Shown here piece after piece: positions 16,166-24,866 of a DNA stretch of 64,000 nucleotides (its first letter is position 1; every line of letters begins with the position of its first letter). Made by a program: the position numbers and the translations under genes. The stretch covers positions 124,001-188,000 of the forward strand of contig CANJRG010000002.1 in assembly GCA_947476745.1 (NCBI GenBank), in the 5' to 3' direction. The notes below the pieces were generated by a model. The model was not told the DNA's origin. It saw nothing but the letters and a program-made list of their open reading frames with translations, and made no database searches. The DNA comes from Acidimicrobiia bacterium (GTDB lineage: Bacteria; Actinomycetota; Acidimicrobiia; Acidimicrobiales; CAIXPF01).

Positions 16166-16510
16166 TCACACCCAACCGCCCTCGGGCGGTTCCCGGCCCT
16201 CGAAGACGACCTGCCCGTCGCCCGCGGCGGCGAGCCGCACCCGGCCGTGCAGAGCCCGACCATCGCCGAGCTGCGCCGACAGGCCGTAGGTGCGCAGGAA
16301 GGGGTCGTGTTCGGGCAGGCGCGCCGCCACCCGCCAGGCGCGGCCGTCCTCGGCCACGGCGACGGTGGCGTCCTGCACCGGGGTGAACCGGCCGTCGAGC
16401 CACAGCTTGGCGACCGGCAGCACCCGGCCGCGCGGGTCGTCACGCTCGGGCGGTGACGACCCGGAGGGCAGGATGCGGGATCCGGGCAGGGGCTGGTCGT
16501 ACTTGTCCAT
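16166..16510 (-). CDS. Small protein of unknown function
   Basis: A 114-aa protein that I do not recognise. It begins MDKYDQPLPGSRILPSG and then shows alternating hydrophobic residues that suggest a small beta-rich fold, with recognisable stretches KLWLDGRFTP and GRALHGRVRL. No Cys, signal peptide or membrane segment is seen. It lies 31 bp upstream of the dimethylformamidase-like gene on the same strand and may be co-transcribed with it, although it does not resemble the known DMFase small subunit. A LexA-like palindrome lies 14 bp before the ATG at 16510, too close for a separate ribosome site to be obvious. An in-frame GTG near 16533 is an alternative start. Confidence 0.6.
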   Translation of the reverse strand: MDKYDQPLPGSRILPSGSSPPERDDPRGRVLPVAKLWLDGRFTPVQDATVAVAEDGRAWRVAARLPEHDPFLRTYGLSAQLGDGRALHGRVRLAAAGDGQVVFEGREPPEGGWV

Positions 16511-16524
16511 GTCGTTGATCTTAT

Positions 16525-16538
16525 CGAACACATGTTCG
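16525..16538. promoter_or_regulatory. LexA/SOS-box-like palindrome
   Basis: CGAACACATGTTCG matches the Gram-positive and actinobacterial SOS box CGAACRNRYGTTCG at every position. It lies in the 73-bp divergent gap between the small unknown gene (minus strand, start 16510) and the alpha/beta hydrolase gene (plus strand, start 16584). Another regulator using a GAAC-GTTC operator is possible. Confidence 0.5.
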
Positions 16539-16583
16539 TTTTCCGATCGACATCGGCGGGCCTCGTCCGGTACGGTGCGGACC

Positions 16584-17519
16584 ATGCCCGAGCCGGAACC
16601 TACGCCAGGAGCCCTCGCACTGGCCTTCGAGGTGGAGGGCCGGCAGATCACCGGGCTCGACTGGGGTGGCGACGGGCCCGATGTCCTGCTGCTGCACCCC
16701 AACGGGTTCTGCGCCGGCATCTTCGACCCGGTGGTGGCCCACCTCACCGGCCGTTTCCGCTGCTTCGGATTGGACCTGTGCGGGCACGGCGGGTCCGATG
16801 GCCCCGCCGACCTCGACGACTTCACCATGGAGGGCATCGCCGCGGACGTCGCTGCGATCCTCGACCGGCGGCCCGGTTCGTCGTTACGGGTGGTCGGACA
16901 CTCCCTCGGCGGGGTCGTCGCCACCCTGCTGGCGGCCATCCGACCGCAACGGGTCACACAACTGGTCCTGCTCGAGCCGGTGATCATCCCGCCGCCCCCG
17001 CTCAGCGACCGCACCGCGGGGCCCTCGCCGATGTCCGAGGCAGCCCGCAGACGCCGTCGGGTCTGGGCATCGCGCGACGAGATGCGCGAGCGCTTCCGCA
17101 CCGTCGCCCCGCTGTCGGGATTCGATCCGGCGGCGCTCGAGGCCTACCTCCGCCACGGCGTACGCGATCGGCCCGATGGCCAGGTCGAGCTGGCCTGCGA
17201 CCCGGCCATGGAGGCGGCAGTGTTCGCGTGCACGCCCGGGCCACGTGGCGGCTGGCCGGCTTGGGAGCACCTCCCCCGGCTCACCGTGCCGCTCACCATC
17301 GTGTCGGGCCGCGACACGAACCTGCCAGACGGACTGTTCGAACAGCAGGCCCACCATGCCGCCTGTGACCATCTCCGGGCCGACGGCGGGCACCTGTTCC
17401 CCCAGGAACGACCGGCGGCCACCGCCGCACTGCTGGCATCACTGCTGGGCGGATGGGGCCTCAGGGCTGCGCGGGAGGGGCCGCGGTCGGGTTCCGCCGC
17501 GCCCGGAGGTGACGGATGA
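16584..17519 (+). CDS. Alpha/beta hydrolase
   Basis: A 311-aa alpha/beta hydrolase. The oxyanion segment LLLHPNGF (about residues 35-42) is followed by the nucleophile elbow GHSLGG with Ser107, a cap region, an acid candidate in IVSGRDTNLP and a His candidate in DGGHLF near residue 270. Ester or C-C bond hydrolysis is likely; the substrate is unknown. The ATG at 16584 follows the divergent gap with the LexA-like box. The last 59 bases overlap the end of the dedA gene on the other strand, tail to tail. The last 30 residues are Gly/Ala/Arg-rich and probably disordered. Confidence 0.85.
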   Translation: MPEPEPTPGALALAFEVEGRQITGLDWGGDGPDVLLLHPNGFCAGIFDPVVAHLTGRFRCFGLDLCGHGGSDGPADLDDFTMEGIAADVAAILDRRPGSSLRVVGHSLGGVVATLLAAIRPQRVTQLVLLEPVIIPPPPLSDRTAGPSPMSEAARRRRRVWASRDEMRERFRTVAPLSGFDPAALEAYLRHGVRDRPDGQVELACDPAMEAAVFACTPGPRGGWPAWEHLPRLTVPLTIVSGRDTNLPDGLFEQQAHHAACDHLRADGGHLFPQERPAATAALLASLLGGWGLRAAREGPRSGSAAPGGDG

Positions 17520-18099
17520 CCTCGATCGCCACGGTCACGCCGACCGCTGCGGCAAAGGCGACGACGAACGCCAGCGTGTGGTTGTCCGCGAAGGCCTTGC
17601 CACCCACGAAGCCGAGCAACGCGGCATAGGTTGCCCAGATCGCCGAGGCCAGCAGGTCCCACAGGGCGAAGCGACGGCGCGGCTGGCGGGTGACCCCCGA
17701 CGAGACCGTCACCGCCGTGCGACCGCCGGGGATGAACCGAGCCGTGACCAGCAGCTGTCCGCCCCGGATCGTCAACTGCCGGGCGGCCCAGTCCAACCGC
17801 CGCTGACCCTTGTCACCACGGAACATGGTGCGCCGTAGCAGCCCCTCGGCCGAGATCCCGAGCTGGTAGGCCGCGTTGTCACCGAGGAAGGCACCAAGGC
17901 CACCGCAGAGGATCACCAGTGCCAGGTTCTGGTCGCCCTGGCCGGCGGCGACCCCGCCGATGATCACCAGCGTCTCGCTGGGCACCACCGGCACCACCGA
18001 GTCGGCGAAGGCGACCAGGAAGATGACCAGGAGGAACGCCGGCGAACCCGACAGGCTCGCCAGGCGGTCGAAGAAGTCGCCGAGGAAAGCAACGATCAC
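17461..18099 (-). CDS. DedA-family membrane protein (VTT domain)
   Basis: A 212-aa integral membrane protein of the DedA/SNARE-associated family, now linked to phospholipid flipping and membrane homeostasis. Hydrophobic segments lie near residues 18-45, 48-68, 130-155 and 165-190. The family motif around VVPSETLVIIGG and the conserved TARFIPGGRT are present, including the Arg residues needed for activity in E. coli relatives. GTG 18099 is preferred because GGAG lies upstream; longer starts add a Cys-rich stretch. It follows ftsH on the same strand. Its 3' end overlaps the convergent hydrolase gene by 59 bp. Confidence 0.86.
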   Translation of the reverse strand: MIVAFLGDFFDRLASLSGSPAFLLVIFLVAFADSVVPVVPSETLVIIGGVAAGQGDQNLALVILCGGLGAFLGDNAAYQLGISAEGLLRRTMFRGDKGQRRLDWAARQLTIRGGQLLVTARFIPGGRTAVTVSSGVTRQPRRRFALWDLLASAIWATYAALLGFVGGKAFADNHTLAFVVAFAAAVGVTVAIEVIRHLRARRNPTAAPPAQP

Positions 18100-18187
18100 G
18101 GGCGGGCACACTCCACAGCACAACCGTAGCGAACGGTCGCCGCGCTCGACCCGGCCCGCCCACCTCGACCCGTTCGACCCGGCCCGC

Positions 18188-20161
18188 TCAGCTCGCCGTC
18201 GACGACCCGGGCCGGGCGAAACCGACCGCCGCGTAGATGTCGGGCTCGTCGAGGGTCTCGCGTTCCAGCAGCAGCCGAGCCAACGCCTCGAGCCGGTCCC
18301 GGTGATCGGCGAGCAGGCCGAGAGCGGTCACGTAACACTCGTCGAGGATTCGACGCACCTCGTCGTCGACCAGCTCCTGGGTCCGTGGCGAGGTCGCGTC
18401 GACGCCGGGCAGCAGCGGACCGTCTCCCGGCCGGGGCAGCACCGCCACCGGCCCGATGACCGCGGACATGCCCCACCGGCCCACCATCTGCCGGGCGATC
18501 TGGGTGACCTTCTCCAGGTCGGACTCGGCACCGGTGGTGACATTGCCGTACACCAGTTCCTCCGCCGCCCTGCCGCCCAGCGTCATGACGATGCGGCCGC
18601 GCAGGTAGGCCTCGTCGTAGTCGTAGCGATCGGCCGCCGGCGCTTGGAGCGTCACCCCCAACGAGGCGCCGCGGGGAATGATCGAGACCTTGCGCACCGG
18701 GTCGGCGGGGTTCATCAGGATCCCGGTCACGGCATGGCCGGACTCGTGCACCGCGGTGCGCTCCCGTTCGGCGGGGCTGACCGTGATGGCCCGTGCGGTT
18801 CCCAGCATCACCTTGTCGAAGGCATCGGTGAAATCGGCCTGGCAGACGCTCCCGCGGTGACGGCGAGCCGCCAGCAATGCGGCCTCGTTGACCAGGTTGC
18901 GCAGGTCGGCACCCACCATGCCCGGCGTCGACGCCGCAACGGCGGCGAGGTCCACGTCTTCGTCGAGGGGAACCTGGCGGCTGTGCACGGCCAGGATCGC
19001 CCGGCGGCCCACGATGTCGGGCGGGTTGACCACGACATGGCGATCGAACCGGCCCGGTCGCAGCAGCGCCGGGTCGAGGATCTCCGGCCGGTTGGTGGCG
19101 GCCAGCACGATGACCCCGGCAGCCCCGGCGAACCCGTCCATCTCGGTCAGGATCTGGTTGAGGGTCTGCTCGCGTTCGTCGTGGCCGCCGAGGCCCGCGC
19201 CGGAGCTTCGGGCGCGACCGATGGCATCGAGTTCGTCGATGAACATGATCGCCGGGGCGGCCTTCTTGGCCTGCTCGAAGAGGTCACGCACCCGGGAAGC
19301 ACCGACGCCGACGATCATCTCGACGAACTCCGAGGCCGACAACGAGAAGAACGGCACCCCGGCCTCGCCAGCGACCGCGCGGGCCAGCAGCGTCTTTCCC
19401 GTCCCAGGTGGGCCCGACAGCAGCACCCCGCGCGGGATGGTCGCACCCAGCCGCTGGTACCGCTCGGGGTTGCGCAGGAAGTCGACGATCTCGATCAGCT
19501 CGTCCTCGGCCTCGTCGATACCGGCGACGTCCGCGAAGGTGGCCCGCTTCGGCTCGTTGTCCACCCGCTTGGCCCGCGAACGGCCCATCCCGGTGAGCGC
19601 CCCGGCCCCGCCCCGGCGGAACATCACCACGAACAGCCCGACCAGCAGCACCGTCGGCCCGAAGCCGAAGAGCAGGTTCTGCCAGAACGGAACGGGCCGG
19701 GTCAGCGACTGGGCGTTCACCGTGACCCCCTTGGCCAGCAGCACGTCGATCACCTTGTCGTCCCCGAGGCTCGGCCGCTCGGTCCGGAACAGCACTACCG
19801 TGACACCAGCATCGATGCCCAGCTTCACCGGGGTCAGGAACGAGCCCTCGATGGCGCTGCCGACCGAGGTGACCTCCTCGACGTTGCCGGCATCGACCTC
19901 AGTGCGGAACTGGCTGTAGGACACCCTGGCCCGGGCCGTACCCTGCCCACCGGCGAACCAGCTGTAGATGAACCAGTTCAGCAGCAGCAGCCCGAGCAGG
20001 ATGATCCAGAAGCGGGGTTCGCGCGGCAACAGGCCGACACCGGACGGACGCGGCGCCAGCTGCGGGGGCTCGTCGGGCAGCCCCTCCACGCGCCACGGCG
20101 GCGGGGGACCCTGACGGTCCTCCTCCGGGACGATCCTCGATGTGCTGTCGGAATCCGACAC
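18188..20161 (-). CDS. ftsH: ATP-dependent zinc metalloprotease FtsH
   Basis: A 657-aa membrane-anchored AAA+ protease that degrades misfolded membrane proteins and some regulators. Two transmembrane segments (about 51-69 and 163-181) flank the extracytoplasmic domain. The ATPase has Walker A GPPGTGKT (250-257), Walker B FIDELD (307-312) and the arginine fingers in RPGRFDR (368-374). The zinc motif is HESGH (472-476), and the third ligand lies in GAESDLEKV. It looks fully active. GTG 20161 has GGAGGT immediately upstream; longer in-frame starts lack FtsH-like sequence. A Pro-rich leader of 45 residues precedes the first membrane segment. Divergent from a beta-propeller lipoprotein gene. Confidence 0.95.
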   Translation of the reverse strand: MSDSDSTSRIVPEEDRQGPPPPWRVEGLPDEPPQLAPRPSGVGLLPREPRFWIILLGLLLLNWFIYSWFAGGQGTARARVSYSQFRTEVDAGNVEEVTSVGSAIEGSFLTPVKLGIDAGVTVVLFRTERPSLGDDKVIDVLLAKGVTVNAQSLTRPVPFWQNLLFGFGPTVLLVGLFVVMFRRGGAGALTGMGRSRAKRVDNEPKRATFADVAGIDEAEDELIEIVDFLRNPERYQRLGATIPRGVLLSGPPGTGKTLLARAVAGEAGVPFFSLSASEFVEMIVGVGASRVRDLFEQAKKAAPAIMFIDELDAIGRARSSGAGLGGHDEREQTLNQILTEMDGFAGAAGVIVLAATNRPEILDPALLRPGRFDRHVVVNPPDIVGRRAILAVHSRQVPLDEDVDLAAVAASTPGMVGADLRNLVNEAALLAARRHRGSVCQADFTDAFDKVMLGTARAITVSPAERERTAVHESGHAVTGILMNPADPVRKVSIIPRGASLGVTLQAPAADRYDYDEAYLRGRIVMTLGGRAAEELVYGNVTTGAESDLEKVTQIARQMVGRWGMSAVIGPVAVLPRPGDGPLLPGVDATSPRTQELVDDEVRRILDECYVTALGLLADHRDRLEALARLLLERETLDEPDIYAAVGFARPGSSTAS

Positions 20162-20381
20162 CCGACCTCCTGGCAGTCCGGGGGTTATCGGCACACCGGC
20201 GGCCCGGGTACATCCCCTATCGGGTCGGCCCTGCCGCCGGTCGGCCGGGGCCGCAGCGGTTTTCGATCGCACCGGCAGGGTCAGGATCGCCGGCTCACGG
20301 TCGGAACGGCCGCCGTCGTCACCGGTGGCAACCGACACGGCAACTGGCAATCGGCCCGAACCGATGGGCTAGCGTCATCGG

Positions 20382-21623
20382 GTGGTGTCGGTTCGACAGC
20401 TTCGCCTGATCACCTGCCTCCTCGGAGCCGGTGCCGCCGCCCTTGTGGCCTGTTCCCCGGTTCCCGCCGGGGTGAGCGCCGAGGGCCGGGCCGATGTCGC
20501 CATTGCGGCAATCGACGGCGAGCCCTCAGCTCCTCCGCCCGCCGCCACCGTCGTCGCCGAGGCCCCGCCTGCCAGCACCAGCACCGCCGGCAGCACCCCG
20601 ACCACCGCGGTACCGGTCCCGACCACCGCAGCGCCGCTCGACCTGTACGCCTTCACCCGGGCGGGCATGCTGGCCCCGCAGGTGGTGGGGGTGACGCCGT
20701 TGGTCTACGTCCCCAACAGCGACGCCCATTCGCTCACGATCATCAACCCGGCCAACGGCGAGGTCGTGCGCACCGTGCCGGTCGGCCTGCTCCCCCACCA
20801 CGTGACGCCGAGCTGGGATCTGTCGACGCTGTACGTGCTCGACACCGCCGGCAACGCCCTGTTCCCGATCAAGCCGGGCACGACCGAGATCGGGGCCGGC
20901 ATCCCCGTCGAGGACCCCTACAACCTGTACTTCACGCCGGACGGCCGGTATGCCCTGGTGATCGCCGAGCGGTATCAGCGCATCGACATCCGTGACCCGG
21001 TGAGCTGGAAGCTGCTCCACACCATCCCGGTACCCCATCCCGGGGTGAACCACGGCGACTTCTCGCCCGACGGCCGGTACTTCTACGCCAGCTGCGAATT
21101 CTCCGGCTGGGTGGTCAAGGTCGACCTCGTCGAGCTGCGGGTGGTGGCCGAGGCCAAGGTCGGCATCGAGCCCATCGACGTCAAGTTCTCGCCCGACGCC
21201 ACCCGCCTCTTCGTCGCCGACCAGGCCCGGGCAGGCGTGATGGTGCTCGATCCGGGCGATCTGCACGAGATCGCCTTCATCCCCACCGCCCGGGGCACCC
21301 ACGGCCTGTACCCGTCACGGGACGGCAAGAAGCTGTATGCCACCAACCGCCTCGGCAGCTCGGTGTCGGTGATCGACTTCACCACCAACCAGGTCGTGGC
21401 CACCTGGCCCATCCCGGGTGGCGGCTCGCCCGACATGGGGTCGGTCTCCGCGGACGGGAGCCAGTTCTGGGTCAGCGGCCGTTACCACGGTGAGGTCTAC
21501 GTGTTCGATACGGTGACCGGCCAGGTGATCATGCGGATCAAGACCGGCGGCGGCGCCCACGGCCTGAGCTACTTCCCGCAACCGGGCCGTCACAGCATGG
21601 GCCACACCGGCAACTACCGCTGA
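20382..21623 (+). CDS. YVTN-type beta-propeller lipoprotein
   Basis: A 413-aa exported protein. The signal peptide ends in the lipobox LVAC, so Cys24 is probably lipidated and the protein sits on the outer face of the membrane. A Thr/Pro/Ala-rich spacer (about residues 30-90) precedes a seven-bladed-type propeller with repeats such as VYVPNSDAHSLTIINPANG and LFVADQARAGVMVLDPGD. The closing blade ends GGGAHGLSYFPQPGRHSMGHTGNYR (interpreted as the C-terminal strand). No catalytic motif is visible. Start is one of two GTG codons at 20382 and 20385. It is a second member of the propeller type at 5783. Confidence 0.82.
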   Translation: MVSVRQLRLITCLLGAGAAALVACSPVPAGVSAEGRADVAIAAIDGEPSAPPPAATVVAEAPPASTSTAGSTPTTAVPVPTTAAPLDLYAFTRAGMLAPQVVGVTPLVYVPNSDAHSLTIINPANGEVVRTVPVGLLPHHVTPSWDLSTLYVLDTAGNALFPIKPGTTEIGAGIPVEDPYNLYFTPDGRYALVIAERYQRIDIRDPVSWKLLHTIPVPHPGVNHGDFSPDGRYFYASCEFSGWVVKVDLVELRVVAEAKVGIEPIDVKFSPDATRLFVADQARAGVMVLDPGDLHEIAFIPTARGTHGLYPSRDGKKLYATNRLGSSVSVIDFTTNQVVATWPIPGGGSPDMGSVSADGSQFWVSGRYHGEVYVFDTVTGQVIMRIKTGGGAHGLSYFPQPGRHSMGHTGNYR

Positions 21624-21650
21624 GGCGACTGCAGGGTAGCGTCGATCAAC

Positions 21651-22040
21651 ATGCCTACCCACGAATCGGCAACCTACGAAGAGGGTCTGGAGATCCGCCG
21701 CGCCGTGCTCGGCGCCGAGTACGTCGATGCCGCTGTCGAGGGCGCCGACGACTTCACCCGGCCGCTGCAGGAGCTGGTGACCACCTACGCCTGGGGAGCG
21801 GTGTGGGGCCGCACCGAGCTCGACCGTCGCACCCGCAGCATGCTGAACCTGGCCATGCTCACCGCCCTGGGCAAGCCCCACGAGCTGCGCCTGCACGTCC
21901 GTGGCGCCATCACCAACGGGGTCACCCCGGAGGAGATCCGCGAGGTGCTCCTGCAGACTGCCATCTACTGCGGGGTCCCGGCCGCCATCGACGCCTTTCG
22001 CAACGCACACGACGAGCTGAAGCAACTCGGGGTCCTCTGA
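21651..22040 (+). CDS. Carboxymuconolactone decarboxylase family protein (PcaC-like)
   Basis: A 129-aa all-helical protein that matches gamma-carboxymuconolactone decarboxylase (PcaC) in length and in landmarks: RRAVLGAEYVDAA near the N-terminus, ELDRRTRSMLNLAMLTALG in the middle and AIYCGVPAAIDAF near the end. PcaC acts in the beta-ketoadipate pathway for protocatechuate. No other pca gene is nearby, so a related decarboxylase or a peroxidase-like role cannot be excluded; the single Cys in AIYCGVP is not the CxxC of AhpD-type peroxidases. It lies 28 bp after the propeller gene and 40 bp before hrpB. Confidence 0.82.
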   Translation: MPTHESATYEEGLEIRRAVLGAEYVDAAVEGADDFTRPLQELVTTYAWGAVWGRTELDRRTRSMLNLAMLTALGKPHELRLHVRGAITNGVTPEEIREVLLQTAIYCGVPAAIDAFRNAHDELKQLGVL

Positions 22041-22079
22041 TGGATCCAGCCCGGCGCCGGCACCGGTAGGGATCGCCCG

Positions 22080-24830
22080 GTGGATGCCGCAGTCCCGCTG
22101 CCCATCGACGCCGTGTTGGGCGAGATAGGCGATGCCGTCACCGCCCGTCGCCGGGTGGTGGTCGCCGCCGCGCCGGGCTCGGGCAAGACCACCCGGGTCC
22201 CGAACGCCCTCTCCGGGGTGGTCGGTGGCCGGGTGCTGGTGCTGGAGCCGCGGCGGGTGGCGGCACGGGCCATGGCCCACTTCCTGGCCGGGCAACGGGG
22301 CGAGCCGGTCGGCGGGTTCATCGGGCTGACCACACGCGACGAACGCCGCACCAGCGCGCGCACCCGCATCGAGTTCGTCACCGAAGGAATCCTCACCCGA
22401 CGCCTGCAACGCGACCCCGAGCTCGCCGGGGTGGACGTGGTGATCTTCGACGAGTTCCACGAACGCTCCCTGTCCGCCGACACCGGGCTGGCCCTGGTGC
22501 TCGACACCGCCGGCAGCTTGCGGCCCGACCTCGCCGTGGTGGTGATGTCGGCCACCCTCGATGTCGCCGCCACCGCCGGCCTGCTCGGCGGGGCCACGGT
22601 CGTGCAGGCCCCCGGTGCCGCCCACCCGGTCACGACCCGGTACCTCCCCATGGCCGCCACCACCCCGATCGAGCCCGCCGTGGCGGAGGCGGTGCGCCAG
22701 GCCCTCGCCGACGGGCCCGGCGACGTGTTGGTGTTCCTGGCCGGCGCCGCCGAGATCCGCCGGGTCGAGCAGCGTCTGGCGACGACGCTGCCGCCCGACG
22801 TCGCCGCCACCGTGGACATCCGGCCCCTGCACGGGCAGCTGACCCCCGCGGTGCAGGACCGTGCCCTGGCCCCCTCCCCGGCCGGGCGCCGCAAGGTCGT
22901 CCTCGCCACCAACATCGCCGAGACCAGCCTCACGGTGGACGGGGTGCGGGTCGTGGTGGACAGCGGCCTGGTCCGACGGGTCCGCACCAGCCGAGCGGGT
23001 GAGGGAACCGGTCGTTTCGGGCAACTGGTCACCGAGCGGGTCAGCCAGGCCGAGGCCGACCAGCGCCGCGGACGCGCCGGCCGGCAAGGACCGGGACGGT
23101 GTTACCGCCTGTGGGCCGAGCGTGACCACACCGGCCTGCGGCCGGCGCCCCGACCGGAGATCCTCGAGTCGGACCTGACCGGGCTGGCCCTCGACCTCGC
23201 CGGCTGGGGGGTCGCCGACCCTGCCACGCTCGCCTGGCTGGACCCCCCGCCGCCCGATGCCGTCGACGAAGGCCGGCGGACCTTGCGCACCCTGGGCCTG
23301 CTCGACAGGTCCGGCCGGCTCACCGCCGAGGGGCGGGCCGTGTTGCAATTGGGCCTGGAACCGCGCGCCGGTGCCGTAGTGCTGGCCGGCAACCGCCTGG
23401 GCGGCGACGCCCCGGAGCTGGCCGCGGCGCTCGCCGCGTTGCTCGAGGAGGGCGACGTGCTCACGGGCGGGGCGGGTCGCCGCTCCGCCGACCTCGGGCT
23501 GCGGCTCGATGCCGTCGTCGAAGCGGGACGGAACGGCGGGGCGCTGCCCCCGGGGATCGACCTACAGCACGCCCGCCGAGACCGGGTCAGGGCGCGCGCG
23601 GCGCGCATCGCCGAACGCGCCCGCCGTCTCGGACGGGCCGACCGGCCGGACCCCGATGGCGGCCGCGCGAACCCCGGCCGCACGAACCCCGGGCGCACGA
23701 ACCTCGGGCGCACGAACCCCGGGCGCACGGAGCGGCTCGGCCCCGCCGAGCGCCCCGGTCGGCCCGGCCCAACCGGTCGGGCCGCCGCCGACGACATCGT
23801 CGCCACCCTGCTGTTGGCCGGACTGAGCGATCGTCTGGCCCACCGTCGACCCGACGGCAGCGGACGCTTCGCCCTGCGCCACGGCGGCGGGGTCCGGGTC
23901 GATCCGGCCGATCCGCTGGCCCGAGCCGCGTTCATCGTGGTCGCTGATGCCGGGGGTGCGGCCCCAGGCGGTTCGCCACCCGGGGTCGGGTCCGGACCCG
24001 GCCGACAGCCCAGCACGGCTCGGTCCGCGGCGGACCTCGTGGCCCGGCTGGCGTTTGAGATACCGATCGGTATGCTACCCGCAGGCGAGCGTGTCGTCAC
24101 CGTTCGGTGGGACCCCTCGATCGGCGACGGTGGCGACGTCTCGGCCCGGCTCGAGGAGCGCCTCGACGCCCTGGTCCTCAGCTCGGGTCCGCTCGCACTC
24201 GGCGAGCTCCGGCCGACCGAGGCCATCCCCGCCCTTTTCGAGGGGATCCGCCGCCACGGCATCAAGTTGCTCGGTCACGCACTCGAGGCCGAGTCCCTGC
24301 GCCTGCGCATCGCCTTCTGCCGCCGGATGATGCCCGAGCAGAATTGGCCCGACCTGGGCGAGGAGGCCCTGCTCGTCTCCCTCGAGGAGTGGCTGACCCC
24401 GTGGCTCGGCGCGGCGCGGCGCCGGCGCGACCTCGCAGCGATCGACCTGCGCGAGGTGTGGACGTCCTTGCTGGACCCCGCCGCGCGCCGCGCCATCGAC
24501 CGGCTGGCCCCAGCGCGGATGACGGTGCCCACCGGGCGGAGCGTGACCGTCGACTACGGCGCCGAGCGCCCCACGCTGGCGGTCAAGCTGCAGGAGCTGT
24601 TCGGGCTGCAGAGCCTCCCGCCGCTGGCCGAGGGACGCCAACGGCTGGTCGTGCAGCTGTTGTCACCCGCCGGGCGCCCGGTTGCGGTCACCGACGATCT
24701 CGAGCGGTTCTGGACCGGCGCGTACCTGCAGGTGCGGGGCGAGCTGCGCGGGCGTTACCCTCGGCACCCCTGGCCGACCGACCCGCTGTCGGCCCAACCG
24801 ACCGCGGCGACCAACCGGCGCTCCCGCTGA
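22080..24830 (+). CDS. hrpB: ATP-dependent helicase HrpB
   Basis: A 916-aa DExH-box helicase of the HrpB family. RNA substrates are likely, but the physiological role is poorly known. Walker A is APGSGKTT (about residues 31-38), the Walker B/DExH motif is DEFH (in VIFDEFHERS) and motif III is VMSATLD. The helicase C-terminal part has ATNIAETSLT and QRRGRAGRQGPG. The HrpB-specific C-terminal domain with the SPAGRPVAVTDDLERFW ending is present, so the protein is full length. Residues 528-552 contain a tandem GR(T/A)N(P/L) repeat encoded by a 15-bp tandem repeat, in the variable linker. Start GTG 22080. Confidence 0.93.
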   Translation: MDAAVPLPIDAVLGEIGDAVTARRRVVVAAAPGSGKTTRVPNALSGVVGGRVLVLEPRRVAARAMAHFLAGQRGEPVGGFIGLTTRDERRTSARTRIEFVTEGILTRRLQRDPELAGVDVVIFDEFHERSLSADTGLALVLDTAGSLRPDLAVVVMSATLDVAATAGLLGGATVVQAPGAAHPVTTRYLPMAATTPIEPAVAEAVRQALADGPGDVLVFLAGAAEIRRVEQRLATTLPPDVAATVDIRPLHGQLTPAVQDRALAPSPAGRRKVVLATNIAETSLTVDGVRVVVDSGLVRRVRTSRAGEGTGRFGQLVTERVSQAEADQRRGRAGRQGPGRCYRLWAERDHTGLRPAPRPEILESDLTGLALDLAGWGVADPATLAWLDPPPPDAVDEGRRTLRTLGLLDRSGRLTAEGRAVLQLGLEPRAGAVVLAGNRLGGDAPELAAALAALLEEGDVLTGGAGRRSADLGLRLDAVVEAGRNGGALPPGIDLQHARRDRVRARAARIAERARRLGRADRPDPDGGRANPGRTNPGRTNLGRTNPGRTERLGPAERPGRPGPTGRAAADDIVATLLLAGLSDRLAHRRPDGSGRFALRHGGGVRVDPADPLARAAFIVVADAGGAAPGGSPPGVGSGPGRQPSTARSAADLVARLAFEIPIGMLPAGERVVTVRWDPSIGDGGDVSARLEERLDALVLSSGPLALGELRPTEAIPALFEGIRRHGIKLLGHALEAESLRLRIAFCRRMMPEQNWPDLGEEALLVSLEEWLTPWLGAARRRRDLAAIDLREVWTSLLDPAARRAIDRLAPARMTVPTGRSVTVDYGAERPTLAVKLQELFGLQSLPPLAEGRQRLVVQLLSPAGRPVAVTDDLERFWTGAYLQVRGELRGRYPRHPWPTDPLSAQPTAATNRRSR
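23661..23735 (+). repeat. In-frame 15-bp tandem repeat inside hrpB
   Basis: Five 15-bp units at 23661, 23676, 23691, 23706 and 23721, the last diverged, encode GRANP, GRTNP, GRTNL, GRTNP and GRTER. The unit is a multiple of three, so the reading frame is kept. Confidence 0.92.
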
Positions 24831-24866
24831 CCTCCGCAGAGACCGGTCGGTCGGTAACGTCGCCAC

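Noticed and set aside
14008-16386. Long plus-strand frame opposite the dimethylformamidase-like gene
   Set aside because: The minus strand has full-length homology with conserved metal ligands; the plus frame has none.
17876-20995. Plus-strand open frame of over 1000 codons opposite ftsH
   Set aside because: It mirrors the ftsH codons, has no domain, and is rich in His, Arg, Gly and Asp. FtsH on the other strand has every expected motif.
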